64,000 nt of DNA. Origin: Moniliella sp. 'wahieum'. Taxonomy: Eukaryota; Basidiomycota; Moniliellomycetes; Moniliellales; Moniliellaceae. The position numbers and the translations under genes are program-made. The notes beneath the pieces were generated by a model. The model did no database searches. It was not told the DNA's origin and saw only the letters and a program-made list of their open reading frames with translations. Shown here in pieces: positions 11,941 through 21,994 of this stretch. The stretch lies in assembly GCA_003971905.1 (NCBI GenBank), contig RSEE01000005.1, forward strand, positions 806,001 to 870,000, written 5' to 3'. Each line of letters opens with the position of its first letter. Positions within the stretch are counted from its first letter, which is position 1.

Positions 11941-13510
11941 CGTGCTCTAGGGATGTAGAGCCTGTCCATTCTCCAGTTTCACAGACGATAATAGCGAAAG
12001 TGACATCAGTCCAAGTATACATCTACGACGGTTCTTCTGGTCTCTCCTCTTCCGTCATATAGGCCCTCTTGATCCGATGTCTATTTCTTCTCAATGTGTC
12101 GTAAAAGCAGCAAATCTGTCTGTGCCGCTAATATGACGACTGTGCCATCCGCTTAACTCTGTCCCATCATTCTCGATTGGAAACATGCTCGCACCGTCAC
12201 CGAGTTGCACGCCATCTGCCTCCGTATTAGCTCGGTGCAATTAGAGGGGAAAGAAGAGAACGAAAAAAGAAACCATGATTCTCCCTATACAGAGCGAAGT
12301 TGGACACTAGTGGGGACGTTCAATCCTTTGATGGCTGGGGTGGCGTTGATCGCGTACCAGGTTGGTTTACTGCGCTACTCGACCTCGGGTGCTTCGCTGC
12401 TAGTCACCACCACTGACACACCTTCTTGCAAGGAGGTGGATGAGTGTTGATAGGAGATCCCTCCGCTTCCGGAACAGAGGAACTTGCTTCTTGAGTTCAT
12501 CCGTCTTGGGACCAATGTGAGAGGAGGCCGGCTTGCAGCCAGCTAATCTGCTTCTGCGCTATGTTTGCCGTCCTCCTGTTGGGGCATACCTTTATCTTCG
12601 ATGCGCGCTATACATAAAGTACTTTCATTGGGATGCCTAACGTATGGTACTTTGCATGCAATCCCTGCTTACTCTTTCGTCGTGTTATGCCGAGGCTTCG
12701 ATCCCAATTGCACAATCAACTGGTAGCACGGATCGCTAATGGGTTATGATCTTCGTTCTTCTTTCTTCTTCATCACTCCTGTTAAAAGTGACGAGAAGAG
12801 GGTACAGTAGATCTCTAAGTGTGCTTTGCGAGAGCCGTCCTTGCGTGCTTTCTTACCACAAAAATGCCAGATATGCTGCCTAGATTTTTGGCGCGCAGGC
12901 TGACTTGCCACACACCCAGAGTTTTGCGTCACATGATGTACCACTACTAATGAGCCTGGTGACCCAGCGACTTCCTAAGTGCAGTTATGCAATGGCCGAG
13001 AGAAGACAGGAGCTGGGTTGAACCCAGACTGAGGATCAGAGAGAAGAGAAGAAGAGAAGAAAGGAGAGCGGCACTAGGCCAGGGGATAGGGATACTGGTG
13101 TGGTGCCCGGATGAGTAAGATGGTCAGGAGTGCCGCGGAGGTGGCTGGCCCATAGGACCCTGGTCAACAACTACTGCCATGGTGTCTCGCTAAAGCTGGA
13201 GACGCTGACGATCCGTCGCCTGATCTGGTTGACATCTCCGGATCGGAGGTTGTGTAGCAGGGTGTATCGAGGTGAGCGCGGAGGAAACGTTTTGAACTTC
13301 AAGGCAACAAACACCGTGTTGATATTGTACCAGCTTTCTGTATCGGACCGCAGACGGAGATATTCTGTGTTGGGTGCAGCGAACGGGTTGGTGGCGTCAT
13401 CGGGGTTGGTGTCAGGGATTTTGTCTATGAGGATGGTAGAAGAGGGAGGCTAGGTATACAATTCCTGTTCGTTTTGTGTACTTTCGGAGCTGGAGGAAGC
13501 GACGCTATCA
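11941..13510. other. Intergenic region without recognisable genes
   Basis: Short overlapping frames only, none with a recognisable motif. GAAGAGAA repeats occur at about 13035-13065. Confidence 0.5.
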
Positions 13511-13603
13511 CTCTCCTTAGCTCAGTTGGAAGAGCGTCAGATTGTAACTGGTTGCCTGCGGATATCCGCTCTGAATGTCCTGGGTTCGACTCCCAGAGGG
13601 AGA
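13511..13603 (+). tRNA. tRNA-Tyr (anticodon GTA) with intron
   Basis: Cloverleaf parts are in order. Acceptor CTCTCCT and TA precede a D-arm GCTC...GAGC, then anticodon stem TCAGA, loop TT-GTA-A, an intron of about 21 nt after position 37, and the 3' anticodon stem TCTGA. The T-arm is CTGGG-TTCGACT-CCCAG, followed by the 3' acceptor strand and A73. The intron contains the perfect palindrome GCGGATATCCGC next to the splice site. Anticodon GTA, C1-G72 and A73 are standard eukaryotic tRNA-Tyr identity features. The 3' acceptor strand appears one G short (run of three where four would pair fully), matching the homopolymer losses in the protein genes. Internal A and B box sequences are present. 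Confidence 0.9.
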
Positions 13604-13607
13604 TTCA

Positions 13608-13611
13608 TTTT
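13608..13611 (+). terminator. RNA polymerase III terminator of tRNA-Tyr
   Basis: A run of four T four bases after the discriminator base, the usual Pol III stop signal. Confidence 0.55.
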
Positions 13612-14272
13612 GCTGCCCGCTCCTTGGTGTGTGCGTGCAGCTGACCATATTTTATGCGTCTTGAGCTGCTGTGTTCCGCCTACTCGTGCTGCTTGATATA
13701 ACTAAGCTTGAACGAAGCAGAGAGTGACGCTGCCCAGCTGTACTGCCGACAGAGCCCAAGTTGAAGTCAGCCTGACAAAAAGGCGGGGGGTGACGGAGGG
13801 AGGTGGGGCGAAGGTGGGCAATCATTTAACCATTGGGGTCAAGCGGGTATTGTGGTGAGCGCGAGGCCGGTGAGCCTGGTGAGCCGTGGGGCTGGCACTT
13901 GCTGTGCCTTGGATTTGTGGCCACCGTGGCGGCCGTCAGCGTCATCGGATGATGATTAACATCGGTCACCGATGACGGCCATCACACGTCGGAGGATGCA
14001 CAGGCCAAGCAGGAGGCCTGAGGGTTAGCCTGAAGCCTTGGAAGCCGGAGGACACCACAGCGCACCTGTGCGTTGACCAGCGAGTGTGGGCGCTAGGTTG
14101 ATGACGATTATGTAACGCAAACAAGACTGCCCTCCTGCCTGCAGTGTGCCAGCTGGCAGGGCGGGGTGGGTGTCGGCAGGGGGCCGCAGTCGGGAAGGGC
14201 CGGGCGTTCAGCTGGTCAGGCTGCTTGGTTGGAAGCCGCCTTGCTCCTCTTCCTCGACCCGTCTGTATCGCC
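13612..14272. other. Intergenic / promoter region of the ATP synthase h gene
   Basis: No gene recognised. GC-rich sequence leads to the ATP14 start. Confidence 0.4.
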
Positions 14273-14723
14273 ATGTCTGCCCGTCTGCTCGTCCGTGCTG
14301 CCGCGCCCGCCGTCCGGGGGTCGCGCACCTTCGCCACCTCGGCGCCCCGCGACATTGTCCAGGACCTGTACCTGAGCAACCTTAAGAGCTTCAAGCCGGC
14401 ACCCAAGGTCAGTCTTCCTCCCCGTCATCTTTTCTTGCTGGCTCGGCCTTCCCTTTGCCTCACCATCATGTGCTGACCTCTGCTCTCCTTTAGGCCGCTG
14501 ACGCTCATGTGGGCATTGTTCGCGAGTTCAGCGCGCCCAAGGCCCCAACGGCGCCGGAGCTGCCGTCGTCTTCGGCCCTCGCGAGCGAGCTGGACGCCTA
14601 CGCCGCCGCTGAGCCCGACCACGCTGAACCCCCCAAGACTGAGGGCCCACCGATGCTGGTCTGTCCATCTCGGAGTACCTCAAGGAGGCTGCCAAGCCCA
14701 TTGAGTTCCACGCTGAGCATTAA
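14273..14723 (+). CDS. ATP14: Mitochondrial ATP synthase subunit h
   Basis: Small peripheral-stalk subunit of the mitochondrial F1Fo ATP synthase. The N-terminus (MSARLLVRAAAPAVRG...RTFATSA) is an Arg/Ala-rich import presequence. It is followed by the conserved opening DIVQDLYLSNLKSFKPAPK. After intron 14408-14493 (GTCAGT donor, TAG acceptor) the family motif HVGIVREFSAPKAP and an acidic LASELDAYAAAEP stretch appear. The C-terminus (SISEYLKEAAKP...HAEH then TAA) lies in a different frame from the middle, implying one missing base near 14660. Assignment rests on these motifs and on length (about 120 residues), close to yeast Atp14. Confidence 0.85.
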
Positions 14724-15743
14724 GCCTCTGCTCGGGCCTAGGGACACGCCTGCTTTCAAATAAAAGCCTTGATGCACATGCCCTGCCAACGACTGCTCTC
14801 GGGATAGGTGCGGAAGAAGGGTGACCTTGCCCAGGCCAAATGACAGACCCCAACCGTCTCATCATGTCTTTTCGTCTACTAAGATGCGCAGATGATCTAG
14901 TGGCTCATGGTCAATCAGCGATATGGCGGAGGAAATATGTGAGGGAGGGAACAGCTACGTTTTCCTTGCGGTTGGATAGACAGAGAGGGGCCTGAAAGTT
15001 ACTGTGTGGGAATGCTAAGGAGGAAACGATCCAGATTACAATTAGATGGGAACGGCCAAGCACATCAAGTACGAGGCTATTATGGGAGGGAGTGTTTGTC
15101 CCGACGGTCTTTACGGCTGGTGGGAATAGAGTCGTCCAACCTGGCAGATGCTTGCGCTTTCGTGCGACCGGGCCGGGGCACGACTTACCCCGCCTTCGTC
15201 GGGTCTTTTGCACTCCAGCTCTTTCGGGGCGCTTCGCATGGGATCAACGATCAACCTCTTGTCCCGATGCCCCCGTGGTTGAGGCGGAGGACACGACTGA
15301 GTTTGTGGGGGTGCACTAAGGACCTCGCTTAGTGTTTTCTATGGTCTACAGCTAAGTGTTCGGTGTCGTTATCGTTGTTAGCATTATGTGTCTAGAAAAG
15401 ATTATAGGGAGGCTCAGAAAGGAAAACCGGGCCACTGATTACTTCAGTAGACGTGAGATCTCGATCATGGCAGACCCCGGTCCTGCACGCATTACCGTGT
15501 CCCGGCATCATGCGGGTGGACCAAGATATTCTAACAGCCTGTGAACGACTGATGGGTACAGGGTTGACGCTCGCGACACTCACCATGCATGTATACCCTG
15601 TGGACAAGAACATGCTACTAGGGGGATTGTCGGGAACGAACATATGGACACAATCTGCAAAATCTGTATGATAAACGGAGGGCGCAGACGTCATTTTGAT
15701 GTGCATGAGATTGATCTGTTTTACATGTTGTACAAGAAAGTGT
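14724..15743. other. Intergenic region, no supported gene
   Basis: Probable ATP14 3' end, then about 1 kb with small unrecognised frames on both strands. A G-run at 15750 lies near the end of the TBP gene. Confidence 0.45.
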
Positions 15744-16672
15744 TCAAGGGGGGGGGGGGTGAGAAAGGCATGAAAAGGGTGCGGGAGCATGCAGGGAAAG
15801 GTGGAAGGTAGGCAGGTATGCGGCAACATGGAGTGCAGCTCCCTTGTCAACGGCCGAATGCAAATGAAAAAGATCGAGAGTGTCGATCGGAAATAATGCG
15901 TCCAGGGCAGGGACTGTCTTTTGAAATTGGGTGTTAGCATCCGGGAGATCAAGCCTTGGGCGCCGCTGGAACTCTGCAAGCACAGGCTTGATCAGCCGGA
16001 AAGCATCGTAGATCTCGTCACGATGCTTAGCGCCGGTAAGGACAATCTTGCCCGAGACGAAAACGAGAAGAACAACCTTGGGCTTCACCATACGGTAGAT
16101 AAGACCAGGAAGAGCTCAGGCTCGTACGAAGTGAAAGGGCCGTGCGAATAGGCCAGCCCCTCAAGGCGAATGGGGAAGCCAACATCACACGAGCCCACAA
16201 TGTTCTGAATCTTGAATTCGGTAAACTTGGCTTCAAACCCCAGCTTCTGAACAATGCGCGCATACTTGCGACTGGCCAAACGGCTGTCGTCCTCAGACTT
16301 GGCACCTGTTACCACATCTTGCCCGAGGCAAAGAGCAAAGCAGTGGTCCGAGGCTCTCGAATACGCATAATAACCGCAGCAAACCGCTTGGGGTTGTACT
16401 CGGCGTTGCGGGCACGGGGGCAATCGTCTTGAGGTCCAAGCGCACTTCGAGGTTCACCGTCGCAACAATGTTTCTGCACAGCAAGAACCAGTTGAGCTGG
16501 GGTGCCCAGGAGAGAATAGGACGAACTTACTGTAGCGTAGGCATCACCTCGTGCTGGGCTACGGCCGGCGTCGCGGGAGTAGCAGGAATGGCCGGGGAGA
16601 GGGGACGAGCTGCTTTGCTGGGGCAGAGACGGGGGCCGACGGAGCGGCCCCAGGCAGGGCAAGGCTAGCCAT
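15744..16672 (-). CDS. SPT15: TATA-binding protein (TBP)
   Basis: General transcription factor that binds TATA DNA as part of TFIID and the Pol I and Pol III factors. ATG at 16670-16672 opens a short Ala/Pro-rich N-terminal region ending HEVMPTLQ. Intron 16474-16530 (GTAAGT donor, GCAG acceptor) separates this from the core. The first repeat shows [48 protein letters not shown] and [15 protein letters not shown]. The second shows [52 protein letters not shown] and PVLAEF. This is an essential, nearly invariant protein. At least three frame changes occur inside invariant segments and each fits one base lost from a run of identical bases. The frame stays open for about 65 codons past the usual end; the true stop is probably nearer 15950. 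Confidence 0.93.
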
Positions 16673-16874
16673 GTTGGGCTGCGGGGAGACCGATGAGGGC
16701 AGTGGGAAGACCGCTGGCGGCGAATAAGCGATGCGCGGGGAGGCTGGCGTGCACAACAGGACAGGTGTGGCGGGGGTCGCGTGGGGAGCGCAGACGAACC
16801 TGGGCGCTGAAATTTCAAAACCCACGGGAGGGAGGGCGAGCGAAAAGCGGGGGCGACCGCATCTGCCCGCCGGC

Positions 16875-16882
16875 CTTTTATA
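16875..16882 (-). promoter_or_regulatory. TATA box upstream of TBP
   Basis: A TATAAAAG on the minus strand about 200 bp before the TBP start codon, within otherwise GC-rich DNA. A canonical TATA box by sequence; function inferred. Confidence 0.5.
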
Positions 16883-18919
16883 CGTTTGGCTACATCACCG
16901 ATGATATGCCATTCTGGTCGGTGATGGCGCGCGACACTGACAAATTTTTAGGGCAGCCACAGCGCCAGTGTCTGGAGTCGCGGGGGAATCTGCGGGCCCG
17001 CACGGCGCCTGTGTCGCTGCGTCTCGGCTGGCTGCTTTCAGACCAAGGGAGCCCGCCGCCTCTACCGCATCTTGTGGCACACGGCAGTGTGGCGCGTGGG
17101 ACGCGCAGCGGGGGCGAGGATTGGGCAAGGCCAGGGAGAGAACGCGTCACCCACACTGTCCCCATGCTGCTTCCGACTTCCGGGCGATCTGCACGCGACG
17201 CGTCGCGCGTCCCCGCGTCAGATGCTGCTGCCCCTTGCTATCGCGTGGGTAAGGCCGTTAGCGCGCGTGAGATGACGCGCTGACGTCTAGCGGGACCATC
17301 TCCCCGCACGCCCCAGTGAATTCCCTCGCTCTCCGTCCCCACCTTCCCTCATACCCAAAGAATGCATTTGGCCCACCATCACGGCGCTATTTTGGCTCAC
17401 AGCGATCTCAAGCTGATGCATCACCGTAGCAACACCAAGTCCGTGTATGCGTGTCACTTTAGTTCCTCTCCTTTCCAGACGCCAGGTGGAGATACTGAGC
17501 CAGCGCAGTCGCTTGGCTCTCAAGCCGCTCATGTTCGGCCCCCACCTTGTCATCTGACATTTCATCCAACTCCCCTGCATCTCCCCTGCATCTCCCCTGC
17601 GTCACCACCATCCTCTGCTCTTACTCACCCTGCCTTACGTATATATCCGCATCAACCATGAAATGGTATGGCCCTGCGTGGAAGCCACTCTCCGACACGT
17701 TTGCCAGTTGCGAAAAGGTGCAGGACGAGGAAGATGGGCAGCAGGAGCGGGAGAAAGTCATCGAGCGGCGAGGAGATACAGGGAGGAGGAGCGGGAGGAG
17801 AAGGGGAACTTGTTGCTCGTTCCATTGGCATGGCCCTTGTCATCAAAGAAGAAAATGTCCCGTGTGATGTTCATGTGGGGAAAGCGACCCCATGACTGAC
17901 AGTCTTGAGTAGAGGGACAGATCAAGTACCTTGGTCAAACCCTTCGTGAGGGGCTAGCGGGTGTCCTCGGCTGCTTGGAGCGAGGCCTGGTCCATAGGCC
18001 TGGTCCATCGCTCTCCCATTCAAGGTCGTGTGCCGCTCGAATGAACGAGTGGGACCGGTAACCGTTTGGGAGGCTGCCCTTGCTGGCCCACGGATTGGTC
18101 AACTGGTCCATATGCGCCTTGCCATCATCCCCTAGCCAACGGCCTAAGAGATTCGCCCCTTTCACCCCTCGCTCTAGGAGTCACGGCCGCATGGTGCGAC
18201 GCGATGGATGCCGCCGCCTTCTGTGGGCCAATGGGGGCAGAGTGTCAGAACAAAAAAGTCCATCGACTTTCGCTGCCATCGGCTGAATGAAGAGGCCTTT
18301 GTCCGACTGGAGGGACTCGAGCGTAGAGCAAGAGAGGACAAGTATGCGGAAGGTGGCAAAAGATATGAGGGCATTTTCTTTACGAAACGGATCAGAAGCA
18401 TAGGGTGTGGACGGTGGGGCCGGGCAGTTGACTGTCATTCGATAGAGTGGACACATGGGCATGTGCAGTGCTCCACACACACTCGATGTTGCGCTTCAAC
18501 TGAGCTTCTCAGTTGGATGACGCTTCATGCAACACAGATAGAGGGAAATCAATTCGCTCTGCTATACCGCAATGGAGCCGATAGTATCCTCCCATGGCAG
18601 GTGTCAGATTTTGGGAACGCGGGAAATTTGGGAAGATGAATTCAAAGAATTCGGGTATTCGAGGAAGACTTGTTGGCTTCAACCTTGAAGCTTGAAGCTT
18701 GATAACAGACTCGGAGCAGTCGAACTGGCGGCAAGCTACGGGTTGCGGCGGAGAATAGCACCGAGAGCCAAGGCGAAGGAAACAAGGGTCGACGAAATCC
18801 AGCGGCCGTCTACGAAAAGCGCCTGCCCGAAGTACAATAGGTTTGAGTGTGGGCGCTGTTCCGCCCTGAGAGTCGGTGCAACTGATGGGAACAGATTCCG
18901 CTCATTTTTTCCGGGATAG
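16883..18919. other. Intergenic region; one weak small ORF
   Basis: GC-rich 16.9-17.3 kb lies upstream of TBP. An ORF opening at 17658 (MKWYGPAWKPLSD..., plus strand, after a TATATAT at about 17640) is the only candidate. Its frame changes and I do not recognise it. A CTTGAAG word run occurs at 18683-18702. Confidence 0.35.
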
Positions 18920-19910
18920 CGCTGTCCCAACTGTGAGCTACCCTCGAACATCAACCCACCACCTAAGCATGCCCCCGCCACGGCAGCTCAAAGGGCAGCT
19001 TCTCGCGCGAAAAAGCCGTATGAACGCCCATCTCACATCCATACACCCAAGAACGGGGGGAAAACTGTTCCTAGGGAAGGGACATTACCCCGTCTAGCGC
19101 ACGGCGCCCTATTGGCTGACCGAGTTCCAGTCGACCAAGCCTCCAAGGCGTTTGGGGCTTTACGCTCCTTCTACCTTTCATCGTCGGGGAGCGATAAAGG
19201 TATTACGGAGGAGACAATTCTCGATGGGGACGTGGGAGACAAGACGTTGGTGGTGTTTTTGCAAGTCGGATTAAAGCCGTTGAAAGGTAAAACTAGGGCC
19301 CGTTCCATCCCTGTGCCTCACGCCTTGACCAAGGAGAGCATCTGTCTCCTGACTCCCGACCCGCAGAGATGGTGGAAAGATGCGCTGGTTGAGCGCAAGG
19401 TGCGGGGGGTCGGGTGGTGGGCGTGACCAACTTGGGGGGCAAGTTCAAAACCGGAGACGCGCGTCGCAAGCTGCAGGAGGATCACGACCGTTTCCTTTGT
19501 GACGATCGCCTCCTCCCGCTGCTCCCCAAACTCCTGGGTCCCAAGTGGTGGTCGGGGCGCAAACGGCCACAAGGCGTAGACCTACGAGATCCTGAACTGG
19601 TCAAAACACATTTGGAAGAAGCGTGTGCTTGCACCCCTCTTTCCCTCCCTCTGGCGGCGGTTCCGCCTCCATCCGTCTCGGCCATCTCCGTTCCCACTCG
19701 ACGGCCGACTTGGTGGATAACCTTACGGCTGTCCTTGTAAAACTGGAAGAGGTGGTCCCTGGAGGATGGGAGAATGTCCTCTCTCTGGATGCTAAGCTGG
19801 CCATGTCGGCTGCCCTGCCGCTGTGGCGTGTCGGTGAGATCCAGCCGGCGAATTCAGGACTGACGTCGGGTTCCGACCAGATCAAAGGGAGCAAGAAGGT
19901 GTCGCGGTAA
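18920..19910 (+). CDS. Ribosomal L1-domain protein, UTP30/RSL1D1-like
   Basis: Nucleolar ribosome-biogenesis protein with a ribosomal L1-type fold. Visible family motifs, in order: QASKAFGALRSFYLS (about 19140), TLVVFLQVGLKPL (about 19248), SIPVPHALTKESICLL (about 19305), GGKFKTGDARRKLQEDHDRFLCDDRLLPLLPKL split over 19435-19535, LGPKWW...KRPQGVDL, and a C-terminal block with SIRLGHLRSHSTADLVDNL, KLEEVVPGGW and ALPLWRVGEIQPA. This order matches UTP30/RSL1D1. At least two frame changes (near 19410 and 19625) fall where the family is continuous. No in-frame ATG is seen before 19112; the frame is open back to 18920 with a Lys/Arg-rich stretch, so the start is uncertain and an upstream exon is possible. 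Confidence 0.82.
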
Positions 19911-20651
19911 TGGATGAAAGCAATCACGGCCTGGACGACAAATAGCAACTAGTCCAGCATCCTTCCCGCCTTCCCCAACCAAGATGCTTGCGTTCACCAA
20001 AACCCCACTAGGTAGGGAACGATCATTCATTGACAACCCTGTACAAGACATGGCGCACAAAACCTGCCCAAGCGCGTATGGCTGGCAAAGGGCGCCGTCG
20101 TAACCTATACCCATTTTCATACACACTACGGAGTCGGACTGACGGCATTGCCTGCGACAAGAGCCGCCGACAAAGGACGAAGCTGCCCAGTTTGAACGCG
20201 TGCACACTTACGCAGTCCCTCCGACGACGCCCTCCCCTCTACTCGCGCTTCCGCCAGCAAGCCTTTGCCTGGCTTTTCGACCGCGCTAGTAGCTATAGTG
20301 GGAATAGCGCGCAAGGATAATGCCTGATTGCATTATGCCGTCTACGGGGTATAACCACCCAACATGGAATTGTGATGGTTACGCCACACTTCATGGGTTT
20401 CATCCTAGGCAGGGGAACAGAGGTAGGCGGCATTTCTCAGTAACAAGGTGGGACTGAGGAGTAACACTCTAAGAAGAGGTTGTGTTTCGGACATACCTGA
20501 GCGCCATATTGTCTTCCGCATACTATACAGATGGCCAACCCCGCGTCGTCGATATGGGGCGGCGGCGGTGGATCGACCTTTGAGGGCGCATTCAGATCCA
20601 ACAATTTTTGCCCATTTTGGCTTGGTACCACCACCATCCATTTACCTTTTG
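19911..20651. other. Intergenic region, no supported gene
   Basis: Short overlapping frames on both strands only. Confidence 0.4.
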
Positions 20652-21192
20652 ATGTCCTACACCTCTTCCAGGGCCGCGTGTTGCCGGCAGGTATGTTCCC
20701 CGTCGCTGGCACTTGGCGTACAGAGTGGGGATCTAACCCGTCTCCCCCAGCCCACTTACGTCTTCTCCCCCACGGAGGCAGATGGCTGCCTACTCTGTCC
20801 GCTGACGCGCCTGTTTCGGCGTGCCGTCGCCGCCCCTGCTTCCGTTGATGGGGGCGACACCCAGGCTTCCCCTGCCCATCTTTCTGGGACCACAACATCT
20901 GCTGCAGTCGCTGCCCCTACGACTGGCTCCGACCTAGGGACCGCTCCAGGGGAATGCATGACCTGCAGGGTGACGGGCGGCGTGGCGTTGACGGTCATTG
21001 GCGGGACGGCGTTGCACGAGAGCTACCTGCTGGGCACATTGACACGCAACATGCCGCGGGCGGCCCGTGTGGGGCGCAACCCTCTCGCTGGGAGGTGCGG
21101 CGTTGCTGACAGCAGGCCTGGCGCGCCTGACCGGAGTCTGGTCATGGGCGCCCGCACCGGCCCCGACGGCCCAGCGGGGGACACTGGCTTGA
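20652..21192 (+). CDS. Two-helix membrane protein, DMAC1-like (DUF4536-type)
   Basis: Predicted small mitochondrial membrane protein. The C-terminal part begins with ECMTCRVTGG followed by a hydrophobic helix (VALTVIGGTAL, about 20975-21005). A loop and a second hydrophobic helix follow (ATLSLGGAALLTAGLARL, about 21080-21130), then a short tail ending at TGA 21190-21192. The CxxC-[RK]-xTG motif before the first of two helices is typical of the DUF4536 / distal membrane-arm assembly factor 1 family, which assists respiratory complex I assembly. The second helix is one frame away from the first, explained by a single missing base. The first exon (ATG 20652, MSYTSSRAACCRQ) and a 60-nt intron from about 20691 (GTATGT) are my inference; the intron length is a multiple of three, so it could also be coding. 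Confidence 0.45.
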
Positions 21193-21994
21193 TCGAGGGA
21201 GGGCAAGGGTAGTGGGGACCATGTTGTACGTGGGCGGGACATCTGCATTGCTGTGTTGGCCATGTGTGCACTCAACGCCAGGAGGAATGAGGACTGATTG
21301 CCGTCGAGGCTGTTCGTAGGCCACGCGGCTGATGGAGCACCTGACGCTCATGCTTCCAGCAGCTCCTGAGGCCTGAGGACAGATCGCAAGCTAGCACCCT
21401 CCATTCCGCCCCCGTTCCGCCCTCGCTAGGCGGGAACGCATGGTGCCACACACTGCTGACCAGCTCACGACTTGAGCTACTCAAGCTTCAAGCTCCATCG
21501 CGCGGCGTTGGGCCGGCTGTGTTGCCGCGCTGTCCAACCCCCTGGGCGCGGTGGCGAGGATGCTGGCTGTGGGCTACCACCTCCGTCGCTCGCCTTGGAT
21601 TGTGGCTGCTTGCTGCGCCGTGGGTCCCCCAAGCGACGGTCAGATGCTCGCCGTCAATGTACGCGCCCAGCAGGCAGACTGGGGCAGCCAGACCCAGCCC
21701 CACATTGGCGGAGCTACCAGACGGAGCTAGACGTGTGCCCCCGACGTAGCCTGGGCCATCCAGACACCTGCTTTGCACATAAGGACACGGTGTGGATAGG
21801 AAACACGATACAGGATTCGATTGATTACGATAAATAAGCACAAGCAGACAAGTTCATCGACCTTCGATCAAAGTAAACAGCACGGGCATCGACCCCCCTC
21901 CCTTTTCCCAGCTGGGTGTTTGCGAACGTCTTTAAAGTGGCGCATTGGCGATCCTGTCGATCAGCGCATGCCACTGCTGCGTCCGCTCCCACGC
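21193..21994. other. Intergenic region between convergent genes
   Basis: No gene supported. A CTCAAGCTTCAAGC word occurs at 21479-21493. Confidence 0.4.
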
